A stretch of 64,000 bases of DNA, from contig NZ_LJIX01000006.1 in NCBI RefSeq assembly GCF_001420595.1, positions 69,361 to 133,360 of the forward strand, read 5' to 3'. Source of the stretch: Cytobacillus solani (lineage in GTDB: Bacteria; Bacillota; Bacilli; Bacillales; Cytobacillaceae). The translations under genes were made by a program, and so were the position numbers. The notes beneath the pieces were generated by a model. The model was given only the letters and a program-made list of their open reading frames with translations. It was not told the origin of the DNA and did not search any database. Numbering within the stretch: position 1 is the stretch's first letter; each line of letters opens with the position of its first letter. Below are positions 36,005 to 45,374 of the stretch, in pieces.

Positions 36005-37264
36005 ATGAAGAAACCAATTTGGATTAAACATATATCGCAGCTTGCTACACTTGCCTCAAACAGCAATGGTCCGCGTTCAAAAGAAGCGATGTCTGAGTTA
36101 GGGCTTATCGAGGATGGCAGCTTATGGCTGGAGGACGGAAAGATTCAAGCTGTTGGTACTACACAGGATTTAAATGAACGTTATTCTGCAAGGGCTCAAG
36201 AAGCAGAAATTGTTGATGCAGCAGGACATTTAGTTACTCCTGGTTTGGTTGATCCTCATACACATGTTGTTTATGGCGGAAGCCGTGAGCGTGAATTTGA
36301 AATGCGTCTTGAAGGTGCAACCTATATGGAAATTATGAATGCCGGCGGTGGAATTCATGCTACAACCCGCATGACACGTGAAGCAACAGAGAAGGAGTTA
36401 TTTGAGCAGACATCCCGAAGGCTTGATTCTTTTCTTCAGCATGGTGTTACGACAGTTGAAGGGAAAAGCGGTTATGGTATGAACCTTGAGACAGAACTTA
36501 AGCAATTGCGGATGATGAAGCGATTGCAGGAAGCACATACGATTGATCTCGTTCCAACCTTTATGGGTGCGCACGCGGTACCTCCTGAATTTAAAGGAAA
36601 AGAAGATGCATTTGTTGACCATATTATTAATGACATGCTTCCAGTTGTTGCTGAAGAAAAATTAGCGGAATTTAACGATGTTTTTTGTGAAATGGGTGTG
36701 TATACGCCTGAGCAGTCGGAGCGAATTTTAGAAGCAGGGAAAAAGCTCGGATTGACACCAAAAATCCATGCGGATGAAATTGAGCCATACGGCGGGGCAG
36801 AACTTGCTGCAAAGGTTGGAGCGATTTCAGCTGAGCATTTGTTAAAAGCATCGGATGAAGGAATCAAAGCAATGGCGGAAGCGGGAACAATTGCCTGTCT
36901 GCTTCCGGCAACAGCCCTCTATTTGCGTGAAGGGGCAGCAGCAGGCAGGAAAATGGTTGATGGGGGTGTGGCAGTAGCTATTTCAACAGACTGTAATCCA
37001 GGGTCTTCGCCAACAACATCGATGCCGCTTGTGATGAATTTAGCATGTATATCGATGAGACTAACTCCTGCAGAGGCGCTGACAGCGGCAACATATAATG
37101 CTGCCTGTGCCATCAACCGTCAGGACCTGGTAGGTTCACTTGAGACTGGAAAACAAGCGGACATCGTTTTATGGAACGTAAAGAATTATCAGGAATTACA
37201 ATACTTATTCGGAGTTAATCATGTCAAAAAGGTTTGGAAAAAAGGCGTTCAGGTGGTGGGATAA
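36005..37264 (+). CDS. hutI: Imidazolonepropionase
   Basis: 419-aa amidohydrolase; hydrolyses imidazolone propionate to N-formimidoyl-L-glutamate. Metal ligands: VDPHTHVVYGGSRERE (about 78-92), HADEIEPYGGAELA and STDCNPGSSPT. Length normal. Starts 2 bp after hutU. The extra segment LEGATYMEIMNAGGGIHATTRMTR is family-typical substrate loop. Confidence 0.96.
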   Translation: MKKPIWIKHISQLATLASNSNGPRSKEAMSELGLIEDGSLWLEDGKIQAVGTTQDLNERYSARAQEAEIVDAAGHLVTPGLVDPHTHVVYGGSREREFEMRLEGATYMEIMNAGGGIHATTRMTREATEKELFEQTSRRLDSFLQHGVTTVEGKSGYGMNLETELKQLRMMKRLQEAHTIDLVPTFMGAHAVPPEFKGKEDAFVDHIINDMLPVVAEEKLAEFNDVFCEMGVYTPEQSERILEAGKKLGLTPKIHADEIEPYGGAELAAKVGAISAEHLLKASDEGIKAMAEAGTIACLLPATALYLREGAAAGRKMVDGGVAVAISTDCNPGSSPTTSMPLVMNLACISMRLTPAEALTAATYNAACAINRQDLVGSLETGKQADIVLWNVKNYQELQYLFGVNHVKKVWKKGVQVVG

Positions 37265-37266
37265 TT

Positions 37267-38244
37267 ATGAAAAAGAATTGGCTGCAAAAGCCTGAATGGT
37301 CATGGAATCAAACGGAAGGGCAACCAACATATGTTCATCACTGGGTTCAGCCATTAGATAAATTCGCTGAATCACCGGACCTCATTCTTTACGGGGCACC
37401 TATTTCACGTTCCTCAATCAGTGTCTCTGGTGCATCTCTTTATCCGACAGAATTCCGCAAAATGTGGAAAGGCTATGCTACTTATAATTTGGATGAGGAT
37501 ATCGATTTAACCTCTATTCGGGTGGGGGATGCAGGAGATGTAGCCATGCATACGACAGATATCCTTTTATCCCACCGGCGTATTCAGGAATCAACTCAAG
37601 CATTAGCAGCTGACTATCCGAATGCCTTGACATGTATGATTGGCGGTGATCACTCCACAACTGCTTGTGCTGTTAGAGGAGTAAAGGATGCCCATCCTGA
37701 GGAAACAATCGGAATTTTACAGCTTGATACGCATTTGGATGTAAGAGATCCAGCAGAATTAGGGCCGGCAAATGGAACACCAATTAGACAATTGATAGAT
37801 GGAAATGCAGTCAAGGGAGAAAATGTAATAAATATTGGTTTACATGGGTATTTTAATGCGAAGCCATTAGTTGATTATGCAAAAGAGCACAAGATTCAAA
37901 TGGTGACATTAAAGCAAGCACGAAAAGATGGTGTAGTAAAAACGATTCAGGATGCACTGGAGAGACTTGCCAAGCAGGTGGATCGCATATATGTCACAGT
38001 GGATATGGATGTACTTGATATTTCCGTTGCACCAGGTGTACCAGCATCTACACCAGGAGGCTTAACTGCCATAGAGCTATTCGATGCACTGCTTGAAATA
38101 GGAAAAAACACAGCAGTTCGGCATATAGATTTTGTTTGTTTGGATCCTAGCAAGGATACGAATGTAGCAGAAACTGTCAAAACTGGTGTATATGCATGGC
38201 TGCAGTTTGTTACAGGCTTTGCCTGCCATTCCAATCAAAAATAA
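37267..38244 (+). CDS. hutG: Formimidoylglutamase
   Basis: 325-aa ureohydrolase fold; splits formimidoylglutamate to glutamate and formamide. Manganese ligands in GGDHST, LDTHLDVRD and DMDVLDISVAPG. ATG 37267 has AGGTGGTGGG upstream, inside the hutI end. Last gene of the operon before a terminator. hutH (histidase) and hutP (antiterminator) are not present nearby, so the first pathway step must be encoded elsewhere. Confidence 0.95.
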   Translation: MKKNWLQKPEWSWNQTEGQPTYVHHWVQPLDKFAESPDLILYGAPISRSSISVSGASLYPTEFRKMWKGYATYNLDEDIDLTSIRVGDAGDVAMHTTDILLSHRRIQESTQALAADYPNALTCMIGGDHSTTACAVRGVKDAHPEETIGILQLDTHLDVRDPAELGPANGTPIRQLIDGNAVKGENVINIGLHGYFNAKPLVDYAKEHKIQMVTLKQARKDGVVKTIQDALERLAKQVDRIYVTVDMDVLDISVAPGVPASTPGGLTAIELFDALLEIGKNTAVRHIDFVCLDPSKDTNVAETVKTGVYAWLQFVTGFACHSNQK

Positions 38245-38250
38245 TGATGA

Positions 38251-38286
38251 AACACGGGGTATAAATAACAACCTCGTGTTTTTTTG
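38251..38286 (+). terminator. Terminator of the hut operon
   Basis: AACACGGGGT / ACCTCGTGTT stem with TTTTTT. Confidence 0.9.
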
Positions 38287-38404
38287 TTTATCTGAAAAAT
38301 TCGACAAAATCCGATAAAAACAACCAAATTTTTTTAAAAGTAGTGACTTTTATAACAGTTCGAGTAGAATGAATCATTTATAATCAGAGCAGGAAATTTT
38401 TACT

Positions 38405-40132
38405 ATGTTAAATGTGGAAAAGAGGGTTACTTTGAAGAGATCCATTCTAACAAAGCTGATTGGTCTTGTGTCTGTTGTTATATTCGTGAGTTTAACGGTT
38501 ATTTCGTTTGCGAATTATCGAATGACCTATTTAAAGGTAAAGGAATCAGCCGGAATTGAACTGTTTGGCTGCGCGAATATTACTACTGGTCTTTTAACAA
38601 GGAATGATATTGACAGCCTGAATTCGCTTACGTCTTCACAGGCTGAAGAGCTTGGTGAAAAAATTGACTGGACTACGGCCCATAAGCCAATTTTTGAAAA
38701 CCAGTATATTATGTCTATCAAGGGGCAAGTGCTTGTTCCTGATGAAAAATCGAACAAACAAGGAATCAAAGTTGGGGACATGACACCTGTTGATGAGGAT
38801 ATATTAAATACATTACTAGAAACGAAGGCGCCAGTTTTCTCAGATGTTTACGATTATTCGGGTATGAAACGCTTGACTGGATATGCTCCTATTTTTAAAA
38901 ATCATGATATGCATGGTGAAATTGTTGCAATTAGTGCAATTGATTTCGATGCAGAGATTCTAACGGAAAGAACTTGGAGTATGGTATCATCAACCATCAT
39001 TGTTGGAATTATTTCATTGCTTGCAGCTGGAACAATTATTATTTTGTATGTAAGGAAAACGATTCTGCCATTAAAGTTTTTGACAGAATATACAAAGAGA
39101 ATTTCTGAAGGTGATTTAAGCAAAGAGGCAACTACAATTAAAGCAACAGGAGAAATACGAATTCTGAATGAAAACTTTAATATCATGGTTGAAAACTTAA
39201 AGAGCGCTCTCCTTCAAACCGCATCAACCTCTAAAGAAGTCGCCTCATCGACTGAGGAGCTGTCCGTCAATACTTCAGAAGTAGTGGACATCGTTGAAGA
39301 AATTTCTGCCACATTCCAAAACGTTGCCGAGTCATCTAATCATCAAGCAATAGAGGCTGAACATATACAGGCTATCTTTCAAAAAATTGCTACTCAAACG
39401 AATGATATAGCAGAAAGAATAAAAATCACTACAAAAAATTCGCGTGAAGTCTCCGACTATGCCGTGAATGGAAATGTGATTATTGGAGAATCCATTAAAC
39501 AAATGGACGATATTCGGTTAAGTTCAACGAATGTCTCAAAGACAATGCACGAGCTGAAGGAAAAATCGGATAGAGTGAAGGAAATACTGAATATAATTAT
39601 GAATGTATCTAAACAGACAAATCTGCTTGCTCTAAATGCTTCAATTGAAAGTGCAAGGGCTGGCGAGCATGGGAAAGGCTTTGCTATTGTTGCTGAAGAA
39701 ATACGCACCTTAGCCGAGGAAACATCAAAGAGTATTGAAAGTATAAAATCAATTGTTTTTGAGATTGAAAGTAAAACAACAGAAGCAGTTCAACTATCTG
39801 AGCAGGGAGATAAGATTGTACAAATTGGAATGGAAAAGGTAAAAAATGCAGGTCACTCTTTTAATGAAATAAAGGAATCAACGAAAGGATTAAGTGAAGA
39901 AGTTGAACATGTTCTTACATCTACTGTTGAAATTCAGGAAGAGATAAGTGCTGCTAACATTCAAATAATAAACATCGCATCGATTTCGAAGGAGATATCT
40001 AGCCAAATGCAGGATGTTGCTCTTTCATCTGAGCAACAAACTGGATCCATGGAAGAAGTGTCTGCAGCCATTCAAATGCTCGTTCATACGGCAAATGAAA
40101 TGGAGAAACTAGCAAATCGCTTTAAAATATAA
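38405..40132 (+). CDS. Methyl-accepting chemotaxis protein
   Basis: 575-aa chemoreceptor. Membrane helix 1 (about 15-35), a single-Cache-like outside sensor (about 40-185), helix 2 (about 192-212), HAMP (about 213-265), and a signalling domain with the conserved tip [34 protein letters not shown] (about 400-433). ATG 38405 is possible; TTG 38432, which follows AGAGGG, would shorten it by nine residues and remain compatible with the first helix. It follows the hut operon and shares a promoter-region element with hutU. Ligand unknown. Confidence 0.93.
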   Translation: MLNVEKRVTLKRSILTKLIGLVSVVIFVSLTVISFANYRMTYLKVKESAGIELFGCANITTGLLTRNDIDSLNSLTSSQAEELGEKIDWTTAHKPIFENQYIMSIKGQVLVPDEKSNKQGIKVGDMTPVDEDILNTLLETKAPVFSDVYDYSGMKRLTGYAPIFKNHDMHGEIVAISAIDFDAEILTERTWSMVSSTIIVGIISLLAAGTIIILYVRKTILPLKFLTEYTKRISEGDLSKEATTIKATGEIRILNENFNIMVENLKSALLQTASTSKEVASSTEELSVNTSEVVDIVEEISATFQNVAESSNHQAIEAEHIQAIFQKIATQTNDIAERIKITTKNSREVSDYAVNGNVIIGESIKQMDDIRLSSTNVSKTMHELKEKSDRVKEILNIIMNVSKQTNLLALNASIESARAGEHGKGFAIVAEEIRTLAEETSKSIESIKSIVFEIESKTTEAVQLSEQGDKIVQIGMEKVKNAGHSFNEIKESTKGLSEEVEHVLTSTVEIQEEISAANIQIINIASISKEISSQMQDVALSSEQQTGSMEEVSAAIQMLVHTANEMEKLANRFKI

Positions 40133-40144
40133 AGATATATAGTG

Positions 40145-40188
40145 AAAAACAAGCAGGCTGATGATATAAAAGCTTGCTTGTTTTTTAT
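40145..40188 (+). terminator. Terminator after chemoreceptor gene
   Basis: AAACAAGCAGGCT / AGCTTGCTTGTTT stem with T-run. Confidence 0.9.
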
Positions 40189-40272
40189 TTTCCTATCCTT
40201 CACTTGAAAAATAAACGCCTTTCAGGCAAATTTGAATTAATAGATTATCATTTTTGAATAGGGGTGGCTATA

Positions 40273-41601
40273 ATGTCTGAGAAAGTTATTTTAGGAAGAA
40301 CTCTTGTGGAATGGAAAAAAAGGCTCCCATTATTGAATGAAGTAATAGATCTTAAGGAAGTTTTTTGGACAAACCCTATGTATCAAACAGCTTCTGAGCC
40401 GTCTTCACTTTCATTTAAAAACATTATGGATGCTGAAGAGCGGCTAGCTCGATTTGCGCCCTATATTGCAAAAGTTTTTCCTGAAACAGAAAACAGTAGC
40501 GGATTGATAGAGTCTCCTCTTATATCTGTCCCACAAATGAAAAGGGGCCTGGAGCAAATCTATCATTTTGAATTACCAGGCCGTCTTTTGTTGAAATGTG
40601 ATAGTCATCTGCCAATCTCAGGATCCATTAAAGCAAGAGGCGGGATTTACGAAGTATTAAAGTATGCGGAAGACCTAGCATTGAAGCATCAAATGATCTC
40701 CTTGAAGGATGACTATTCAGTCTTTGCGGATCAAACATTTAAGGACTTCTTTTCCCGTTATTCCATTGCAGTTGGATCAACAGGAAATTTAGGGTTAAGC
40801 ATTGGCATCATGAGCGCAAAGCTAGGCTTTAACGTGTATGTTCATATGTCAGCAGATGCAAAGAGGTGGAAGAAGGACTTGCTTAGAGCAAAAGGGGTCA
40901 ATGTAGTCGAGCATAATTCTGATTTCAGCGAGGCAGTTGCACAGGGAAGGAAACAGGCTGCTGGGGATCCTCATATGTATTTTATTGATGATGAAAGCTC
41001 CCGTCATCTTTTTCTAGGATATTCTGTAGCTGCCATTCGGTTAAAGAAACAGCTGGAGGATATGAACATTCAGGTTAATGAGGAAAATCCGCTAGTTGTC
41101 TACCTCCCTTGTGGTGTTGGCGGCGGACCTGGAGGGATAACCTTCGGACTAAAGCAAGTCTTTAAAGAGCATGTGCATTGTTTTTTTGCTGAGCCTACAC
41201 ATTCGCCATGTATGCTCCTTGGCTTAATGACAGGATTGCATGATCAGGTTTCAGTCCAAGACTTTGGTCTGGATAACCAAACAGAGGCAGATGGACTTGC
41301 GGTTGGCAGACCATCGGGCTTTGTGGGGAAATTCCTTGAAAAAGAAATAAGTGGGATCTACACAGTAGAAGATGAAAAATTATTTACTTTGCTGACTATA
41401 CTAGCTGATACGGAAGGAATATATCTTGAACCGTCTGCCCTTGCAGGATTTTTAGGACCTGTACAGCTGTTGAAATCGCAAATGGGAGGAAATAACAAGC
41501 TCGATGTCTCATTGAAAAAGGCTACACATATCATTTGGGGGACGGGCGGCAGCATGGTTCCTAAAGCCGAAATGAAGAAATATTATGAGAGAGGCATCTA
41601 A
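40273..41601 (+). CDS. dsdA: D-serine dehydratase
   Basis: 442-aa PLP enzyme; turns D-serine into pyruvate and ammonia. PLP Lys in [13 protein letters not shown] (about 117), phosphate-cradle [12 protein letters not shown], and the Gly-rich [10 protein letters not shown]. Length normal. ATG 40273 with GGGGTGG; GTG 40264 overlaps that site. No dsdC regulator or dsdX importer is nearby. The next gene is a tRNA-editing protein that acts on serine-mischarged tRNA-Ala, so both may guard against serine. Confidence 0.95.
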   Translation: MSEKVILGRTLVEWKKRLPLLNEVIDLKEVFWTNPMYQTASEPSSLSFKNIMDAEERLARFAPYIAKVFPETENSSGLIESPLISVPQMKRGLEQIYHFELPGRLLLKCDSHLPISGSIKARGGIYEVLKYAEDLALKHQMISLKDDYSVFADQTFKDFFSRYSIAVGSTGNLGLSIGIMSAKLGFNVYVHMSADAKRWKKDLLRAKGVNVVEHNSDFSEAVAQGRKQAAGDPHMYFIDDESSRHLFLGYSVAAIRLKKQLEDMNIQVNEENPLVVYLPCGVGGGPGGITFGLKQVFKEHVHCFFAEPTHSPCMLLGLMTGLHDQVSVQDFGLDNQTEADGLAVGRPSGFVGKFLEKEISGIYTVEDEKLFTLLTILADTEGIYLEPSALAGFLGPVQLLKSQMGGNNKLDVSLKKATHIIWGTGGSMVPKAEMKKYYERGI

Positions 41602-41606
41602 TAGCG

Positions 41607-41676
41607 TTTGCAAAAATAAATAGGATATCGCAAAAAAACCAGTAATTTTGCAAAAATAAATAGGATATCGCAAAAA
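41607..41676. repeat. 30-bp perfect direct repeat before AlaX gene
   Basis: TTTGCAAAAATAAATAGG followed by ATATCGCAAAAA occurs at 41607-41636 and again at 41647-41676, a 40-bp period (four helical turns). Each unit holds an imperfect TTTGC/GCAAA inverted repeat. It may be a regulator's double binding site. Confidence 0.75.
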
Positions 41677-41754
41677 TAGATAATTTACATTTACAGAAAA
41701 ATGAATGTTCACAAAAAAAACTTAGTAAAACTAATAAACTGGAGGCCTTTTTCA

Positions 41755-42957
41755 TTGAAAAATAAACTATATTATCAAGATCCATACATAAAGTCATTTA
41801 CAACTCATTTAAAGGATCAGCAAAAGGATGAACAAGGAAGGGTGTACGCTATTTTAGAGGAAACAGCCTTTTATCCAACAGGTGGAGGGCAGCCGTATGA
41901 TACAGGTACGTTAAATGGGATTAAGGTTATTGATGTGGAGGAAATCGATGGGGAGATCCGTCATTATATAGCGCAACCGTTCAACGAGCCTGGGGAAATA
42001 ACTGGCGAAATTGATTGGGAAAGAAGATTTGACCATATGCAGCAGCATGCAGGCCAACATATCCTGTCGGCAGCTTTTGAAGAAAAATTTGGTTTTGCCA
42101 CCGTTAGTTTTCATTTAGGGAATGAAGTGTTAACGATTGATCTGGATATTGAGGAGTTAACAGACGAACAAGCGGAAGAAGCAGAGGATTTAGCCAATCA
42201 AATCATATTAGAAAACCGTTCGATTGAAACGAAATGGGTAACAATGGACGAGCTATCTTCCTATCGTCTTAGAAAGCAGCTTTCTGTCACCGAAAATATC
42301 CGTCTCGTGATTATTCCTGATTTTGATTACAACGGCTGTGGAGGAACGCATCCGCATTCAACTGGAGAAGTAAAGGCAATCAAAATTTTAGATTGGGAGA
42401 AACAGCGGAAAAAGATCCGTGTTCATTTTGTTTGCGGTGACCGCGTACTCAACCAGCTTCATCAAAAGCAAAAGGAAATCAAACGCTTGACGAGTATACT
42501 GAACGCACCTGAAGAAAACCTTGCGGACACGGCGAAAAAGCTAATTGAAGACAAAAAGATGCTTGAAAAATCTATTGAGGAATTAAAAGATGAGCTTGTC
42601 GCATATGAAGCGAAAGATCTCCTTACGAACGGAAAATCTTCAAGCAACGGATTAATTATAAGTAAACAATTTAAAAATCGATCGATCCAGGAAGTACAGA
42701 AGCTAGCTCGAGCAGTGACAGTCCTATCAGAGGAGGCTGTTGTGTTTTTCGTGAATGATGCAGAAGTAAAGCTGCAATTTGTTTGTGCAAAAGGAAAGGC
42801 GCCGAATGGCAGCATGAAAGAAATAACAAATAAACTTTTGCCATTAATAAATGGGAAGGGCGGGGGAAATGATTTGTTTGCCCAAGGTGGAGGAGAAGCG
42901 CTGATAACTGCAGAGCAATTATTTCATCAGGGATTAGAATATATGGAGCAGGATTAA
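41755..42957 (+). CDS. AlaX-type alanyl-tRNA editing protein with DHHA1 domain
   Basis: 400 aa; free-standing editing enzyme that deacylates Ser- or Gly-tRNA-Ala. N-terminal AlaRS-like domain with EETAFYPTGGGQPYDTG, zinc ligands in HMQQHAGQHILSAAF and CGGTHPHSTGEV, a coiled linker, and a C-terminal DHHA1 domain ending GGGNDLFAQGGG. TTG 41755 lies 9 nt behind GGAGG (41741-41745); the in-frame ATG 41701 has no ribosome site. Large AlaX (AlaX-L) size. Not an alanyl-tRNA synthetase: the catalytic ATP domain is missing. Confidence 0.88.
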   Translation: MKNKLYYQDPYIKSFTTHLKDQQKDEQGRVYAILEETAFYPTGGGQPYDTGTLNGIKVIDVEEIDGEIRHYIAQPFNEPGEITGEIDWERRFDHMQQHAGQHILSAAFEEKFGFATVSFHLGNEVLTIDLDIEELTDEQAEEAEDLANQIILENRSIETKWVTMDELSSYRLRKQLSVTENIRLVIIPDFDYNGCGGTHPHSTGEVKAIKILDWEKQRKKIRVHFVCGDRVLNQLHQKQKEIKRLTSILNAPEENLADTAKKLIEDKKMLEKSIEELKDELVAYEAKDLLTNGKSSSNGLIISKQFKNRSIQEVQKLARAVTVLSEEAVVFFVNDAEVKLQFVCAKGKAPNGSMKEITNKLLPLINGKGGGNDLFAQGGGEALITAEQLFHQGLEYMEQD

Positions 42958-43060
42958 AACCAGTGTTCTTAATGATAAATTAATAAAATATTTAGAAAAG
43001 TCAAATAAAGTAGTTGTCAAGCCTACCTCTGTTATATTACAATTCTTATAGGAGCTATGC

Positions 43061-43108
43061 ATTACATTGAATGTTTATGTTTTTCACATGAACACCCCAT
43101 GTAATATC
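43061..43108 (+). other. Imperfect long hairpin before DUF3870 gene
   Basis: ATTACAT pairs with ATGTAAT and TGTTTATG pairs with CATGAACA (one mismatch) around a TTTTTCA loop. It is in the region expected to be the leader of the DUF3870 gene. It could be a regulatory RNA element or protein site; no known riboswitch fits. Confidence 0.4.
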
Positions 43109-43131
43109 CTTGCTCTATAGGAGGTACGTTC

Positions 43132-43449
43132 ATGTATCAGCAAGGCACTGTTTATGTTATCGGGGATAGCAAAACTTCATCCAACAATCCTATCATGCAG
43201 CAATATAAAGCCTTTTTTGTAGGTCTTGTCATTGATAGAAAAACAGATAAGATTATTGATGCAGAATGCTCATCAACCATTGACTTAACTACTCGCTTTG
43301 TCCATTCATTATTTGTGGAAAAATCCATTTTGGAAGTGGATAGGTTAACGGAAGAAATTGAGCAGCGCTACTTTGGATCCTCGCAAAAAGCATTGATAGT
43401 CGCGTTTAAGAATGCTCATATTAAATATTTACAAATAAAGAATAAATAA
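43132..43449 (+). CDS. DUF3870 family protein
   Basis: 105-aa cytosolic protein with the DUF3870 pattern: KAFFVGLVIDRKTDKIIDAECSSTIDLTTRFVHSLFVEKSI. The Cys/Thr region AECSSTID is conserved in family members I recall. ATG behind ATAGGAGGT. It is monocistronic, preceded by a possible hairpin leader and followed by a terminator, and lies just before the dpp operon. Biochemical role unknown. Confidence 0.75.
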   Translation: MYQQGTVYVIGDSKTSSNNPIMQQYKAFFVGLVIDRKTDKIIDAECSSTIDLTTRFVHSLFVEKSILEVDRLTEEIEQRYFGSSQKALIVAFKNAHIKYLQIKNK

Positions 43450-43482
43450 TAAGCTGCTTTTTCTGTTTATCGCAGATGAAAT

Positions 43483-43530
43483 CCAGCTGTTAGAGATTAG
43501 TGTTTTTTCTCTGACAGCTGGTTTTTTTAT
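43483..43530 (+). terminator. Terminator after DUF3870 gene
   Basis: CCAGCTGTTAGAG / CTCTGACAGCTGG stem followed by TTTTTTTATTT. Confidence 0.9.
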
Positions 43531-43603
43531 TTAATAGATTCACACTCAAAATGTAGGAATAGAATCTAGGAAAATAGTATATGAAATAACAGGGGGGATG
43601 TAA

Positions 43604-44428
43604 ATGAAGCTATATGTTTCAGTTGATATGGAGGGAATCACAGGACTTGCTGATCATACACATGTTGACTCTTCCAAACATAATTACGAGCGAAGCCGTT
43701 TGATTATGACAGATGAGGCGAATCATGTGATTGCAGCTGCCTTTAATGAAGGTTGTGAAGAGGTTTTAGTGAATGATAGCCATTCAAAAATGAATAATCT
43801 ATTAATTGAAAGGATTCATCCGGAGGCAAAGGTAATTGTTGGGGATGTGAAACCATATTCCATGGTCCAAGGGCTTGATTCTTCTTATTCAGGTGCCATG
43901 TTTATTGGCTATCATGCGAGGGCATCTATGTTAGGTGTTATGTCCCATTCAATGATTTTTGGTGTCCGAAATATGTATATCAATGATGTGGCAATTGGTG
44001 AAATGGGATTCAATGCTTACGTTGCAGGGTACTATGGTGTACCTGTTCTTCTAGTAGCAGGGGATGACCGTGCAGCATTGGAAGCAGAACAGCTTATCCC
44101 GAATGTGACTACTGCCATTGTAAAGGAAACGATTACTCGTTCAGCTGTCAAATCATTGACACCGGCTAAGGCAGGAGAACTTCTAAAGGAAAAGACTTTA
44201 GCTGCATTTAAGAATAAAGATCTAGTGAAACCGCTGATTCCACCAGAGCATCCGCTTTTGAGAATTGAATTTGCCAACTATGGGCAGGCAGAATGGGCTC
44301 ATTTAATGCCTGGTACAGAAATGGAAGGAAATACAACGATAGTGCGTTTCCAGGCGAAGGATATTTTGGAAGCGTATCGAGCGATGCTTGTGATGATTGA
44401 ATTAGCAATGAGAACATCATTCTGTTAG
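43604..44428 (+). CDS. dppA: D-aminopeptidase DppA (M55)
   Basis: 274-aa zinc-dependent D-aminopeptidase that prefers D-Ala-D-Ala and D-Ala-Gly-Gly. Metal-site motifs SVDMEGITGLADHTHV (1-20s), VNDSHSKMNN, and YHARASMLGVMSHS. Same size and gene position as B. subtilis dppA, first gene of the murein-peptide operon dppABCDE-ykfABCD. ATG with GGGGGGATG. The gap to dppB is 13 bp. Confidence 0.95.
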   Translation: MKLYVSVDMEGITGLADHTHVDSSKHNYERSRLIMTDEANHVIAAAFNEGCEEVLVNDSHSKMNNLLIERIHPEAKVIVGDVKPYSMVQGLDSSYSGAMFIGYHARASMLGVMSHSMIFGVRNMYINDVAIGEMGFNAYVAGYYGVPVLLVAGDDRAALEAEQLIPNVTTAIVKETITRSAVKSLTPAKAGELLKEKTLAAFKNKDLVKPLIPPEHPLLRIEFANYGQAEWAHLMPGTEMEGNTTIVRFQAKDILEAYRAMLVMIELAMRTSFC

Positions 44429-44441
44429 GAAGTGTTAATTG

Positions 44442-45374
44442 ATGACAGCTTACATCGTAAAACGCCTCATTGCCATGCTTGTAACTCTTTGGCTAATCAT
44501 TACACTCACTTTTTTCCTCATGCACTCGGTGCCAGGGTCTCCTTTTAATGAGGAAAGAGCCACAAATGAAACCGTTCAGAAAAACCTAGAAAAATACTAT
44601 CATCTGGATGAACCGCTAATTGTCCAATATGGATTGTACTTAAAATCGGTTATTACTTTTGATTTTGGACCTTCTATCAAAAAATCATCTCAAACGGTCA
44701 ATGAAATGCTTGGAAGAGGATTTCCTGTTTCATTCGAATTGGGGCTTGTCACTCTTATTGTGGCAGTTATTTCGGGAATTACGCTTGGAATCATTGCTGC
44801 ACTTCGTCATAACGGGATTCTTGATTATACGGCGATGACGATAGCGGTACTTGGCATATCTATTCCAAACTTTGTTATGGCTACCCTCCTTATTCAGCAG
44901 GTGGCTGTAAATTGGGGAATCCTGCCTGTAGCCACATGGGTGAGCCCAAAGCATATGATTCTCCCAACTTTAGCTCTCGCAACAGGACCGATGGCGATTA
45001 TTGCGAGATTAACCCGTTCCAGTATGCTAGAGGTTCTTACACAGGATTATATAAGAACAGCGAAGGCTAAAGGGCTCTCGCCGGTGAAAATTATCTTTAA
45101 ACATGCTTTAAGGAATGCCCTTTTGCCTGTTGTAACCGTGCTAGGCTCTTTGGCAGCAAGTATTCTGACTGGGACATTTGTTATCGAGAAAATTTTTGCG
45201 ATCCCGGGGATGGGCAAATACTTTGTTGAGAGTATTAACCAGCGCGACTACCCGGTCATTATGGGAACGACGGTATTTTACAGTGCGATTCTCATTATGA
45301 TGCTGTTTCTAGTAGATATTGCTTACGGCATCCTCGACCCTCGGATCAAGCTGCATAAAAAGGAGGGAAGCTAA
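44442..45374 (+). CDS. dppB: Dipeptide ABC transporter permease DppB
   Basis: 310-aa inner membrane permease. Six-helix DppB/OppB fold; conserved N-terminal MTAYIVKRLIAMLVTLWLIITLTF and EAA loop DYIRTAKAKGLSPVKIIFKHALRNALLP (about 205-232) that contacts the ATPases. ATG 44442 behind AGGAAGTG; in-frame TTG 44439 is too close. Overlaps dppC by one base. Confidence 0.95.
   Translation: MTAYIVKRLIAMLVTLWLIITLTFFLMHSVPGSPFNEERATNETVQKNLEKYYHLDEPLIVQYGLYLKSVITFDFGPSIKKSSQTVNEMLGRGFPVSFELGLVTLIVAVISGITLGIIAALRHNGILDYTAMTIAVLGISIPNFVMATLLIQQVAVNWGILPVATWVSPKHMILPTLALATGPMAIIARLTRSSMLEVLTQDYIRTAKAKGLSPVKIIFKHALRNALLPVVTVLGSLAASILTGTFVIEKIFAIPGMGKYFVESINQRDYPVIMGTTVFYSAILIMMLFLVDIAYGILDPRIKLHKKEGS

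Noticed and set aside
41602-41800. CRISPR array, because of the direct repeat before the AlaX gene.
   Set aside because: Only two units with a 10-nt gap, no spacers of usual length and no cas genes in the window.
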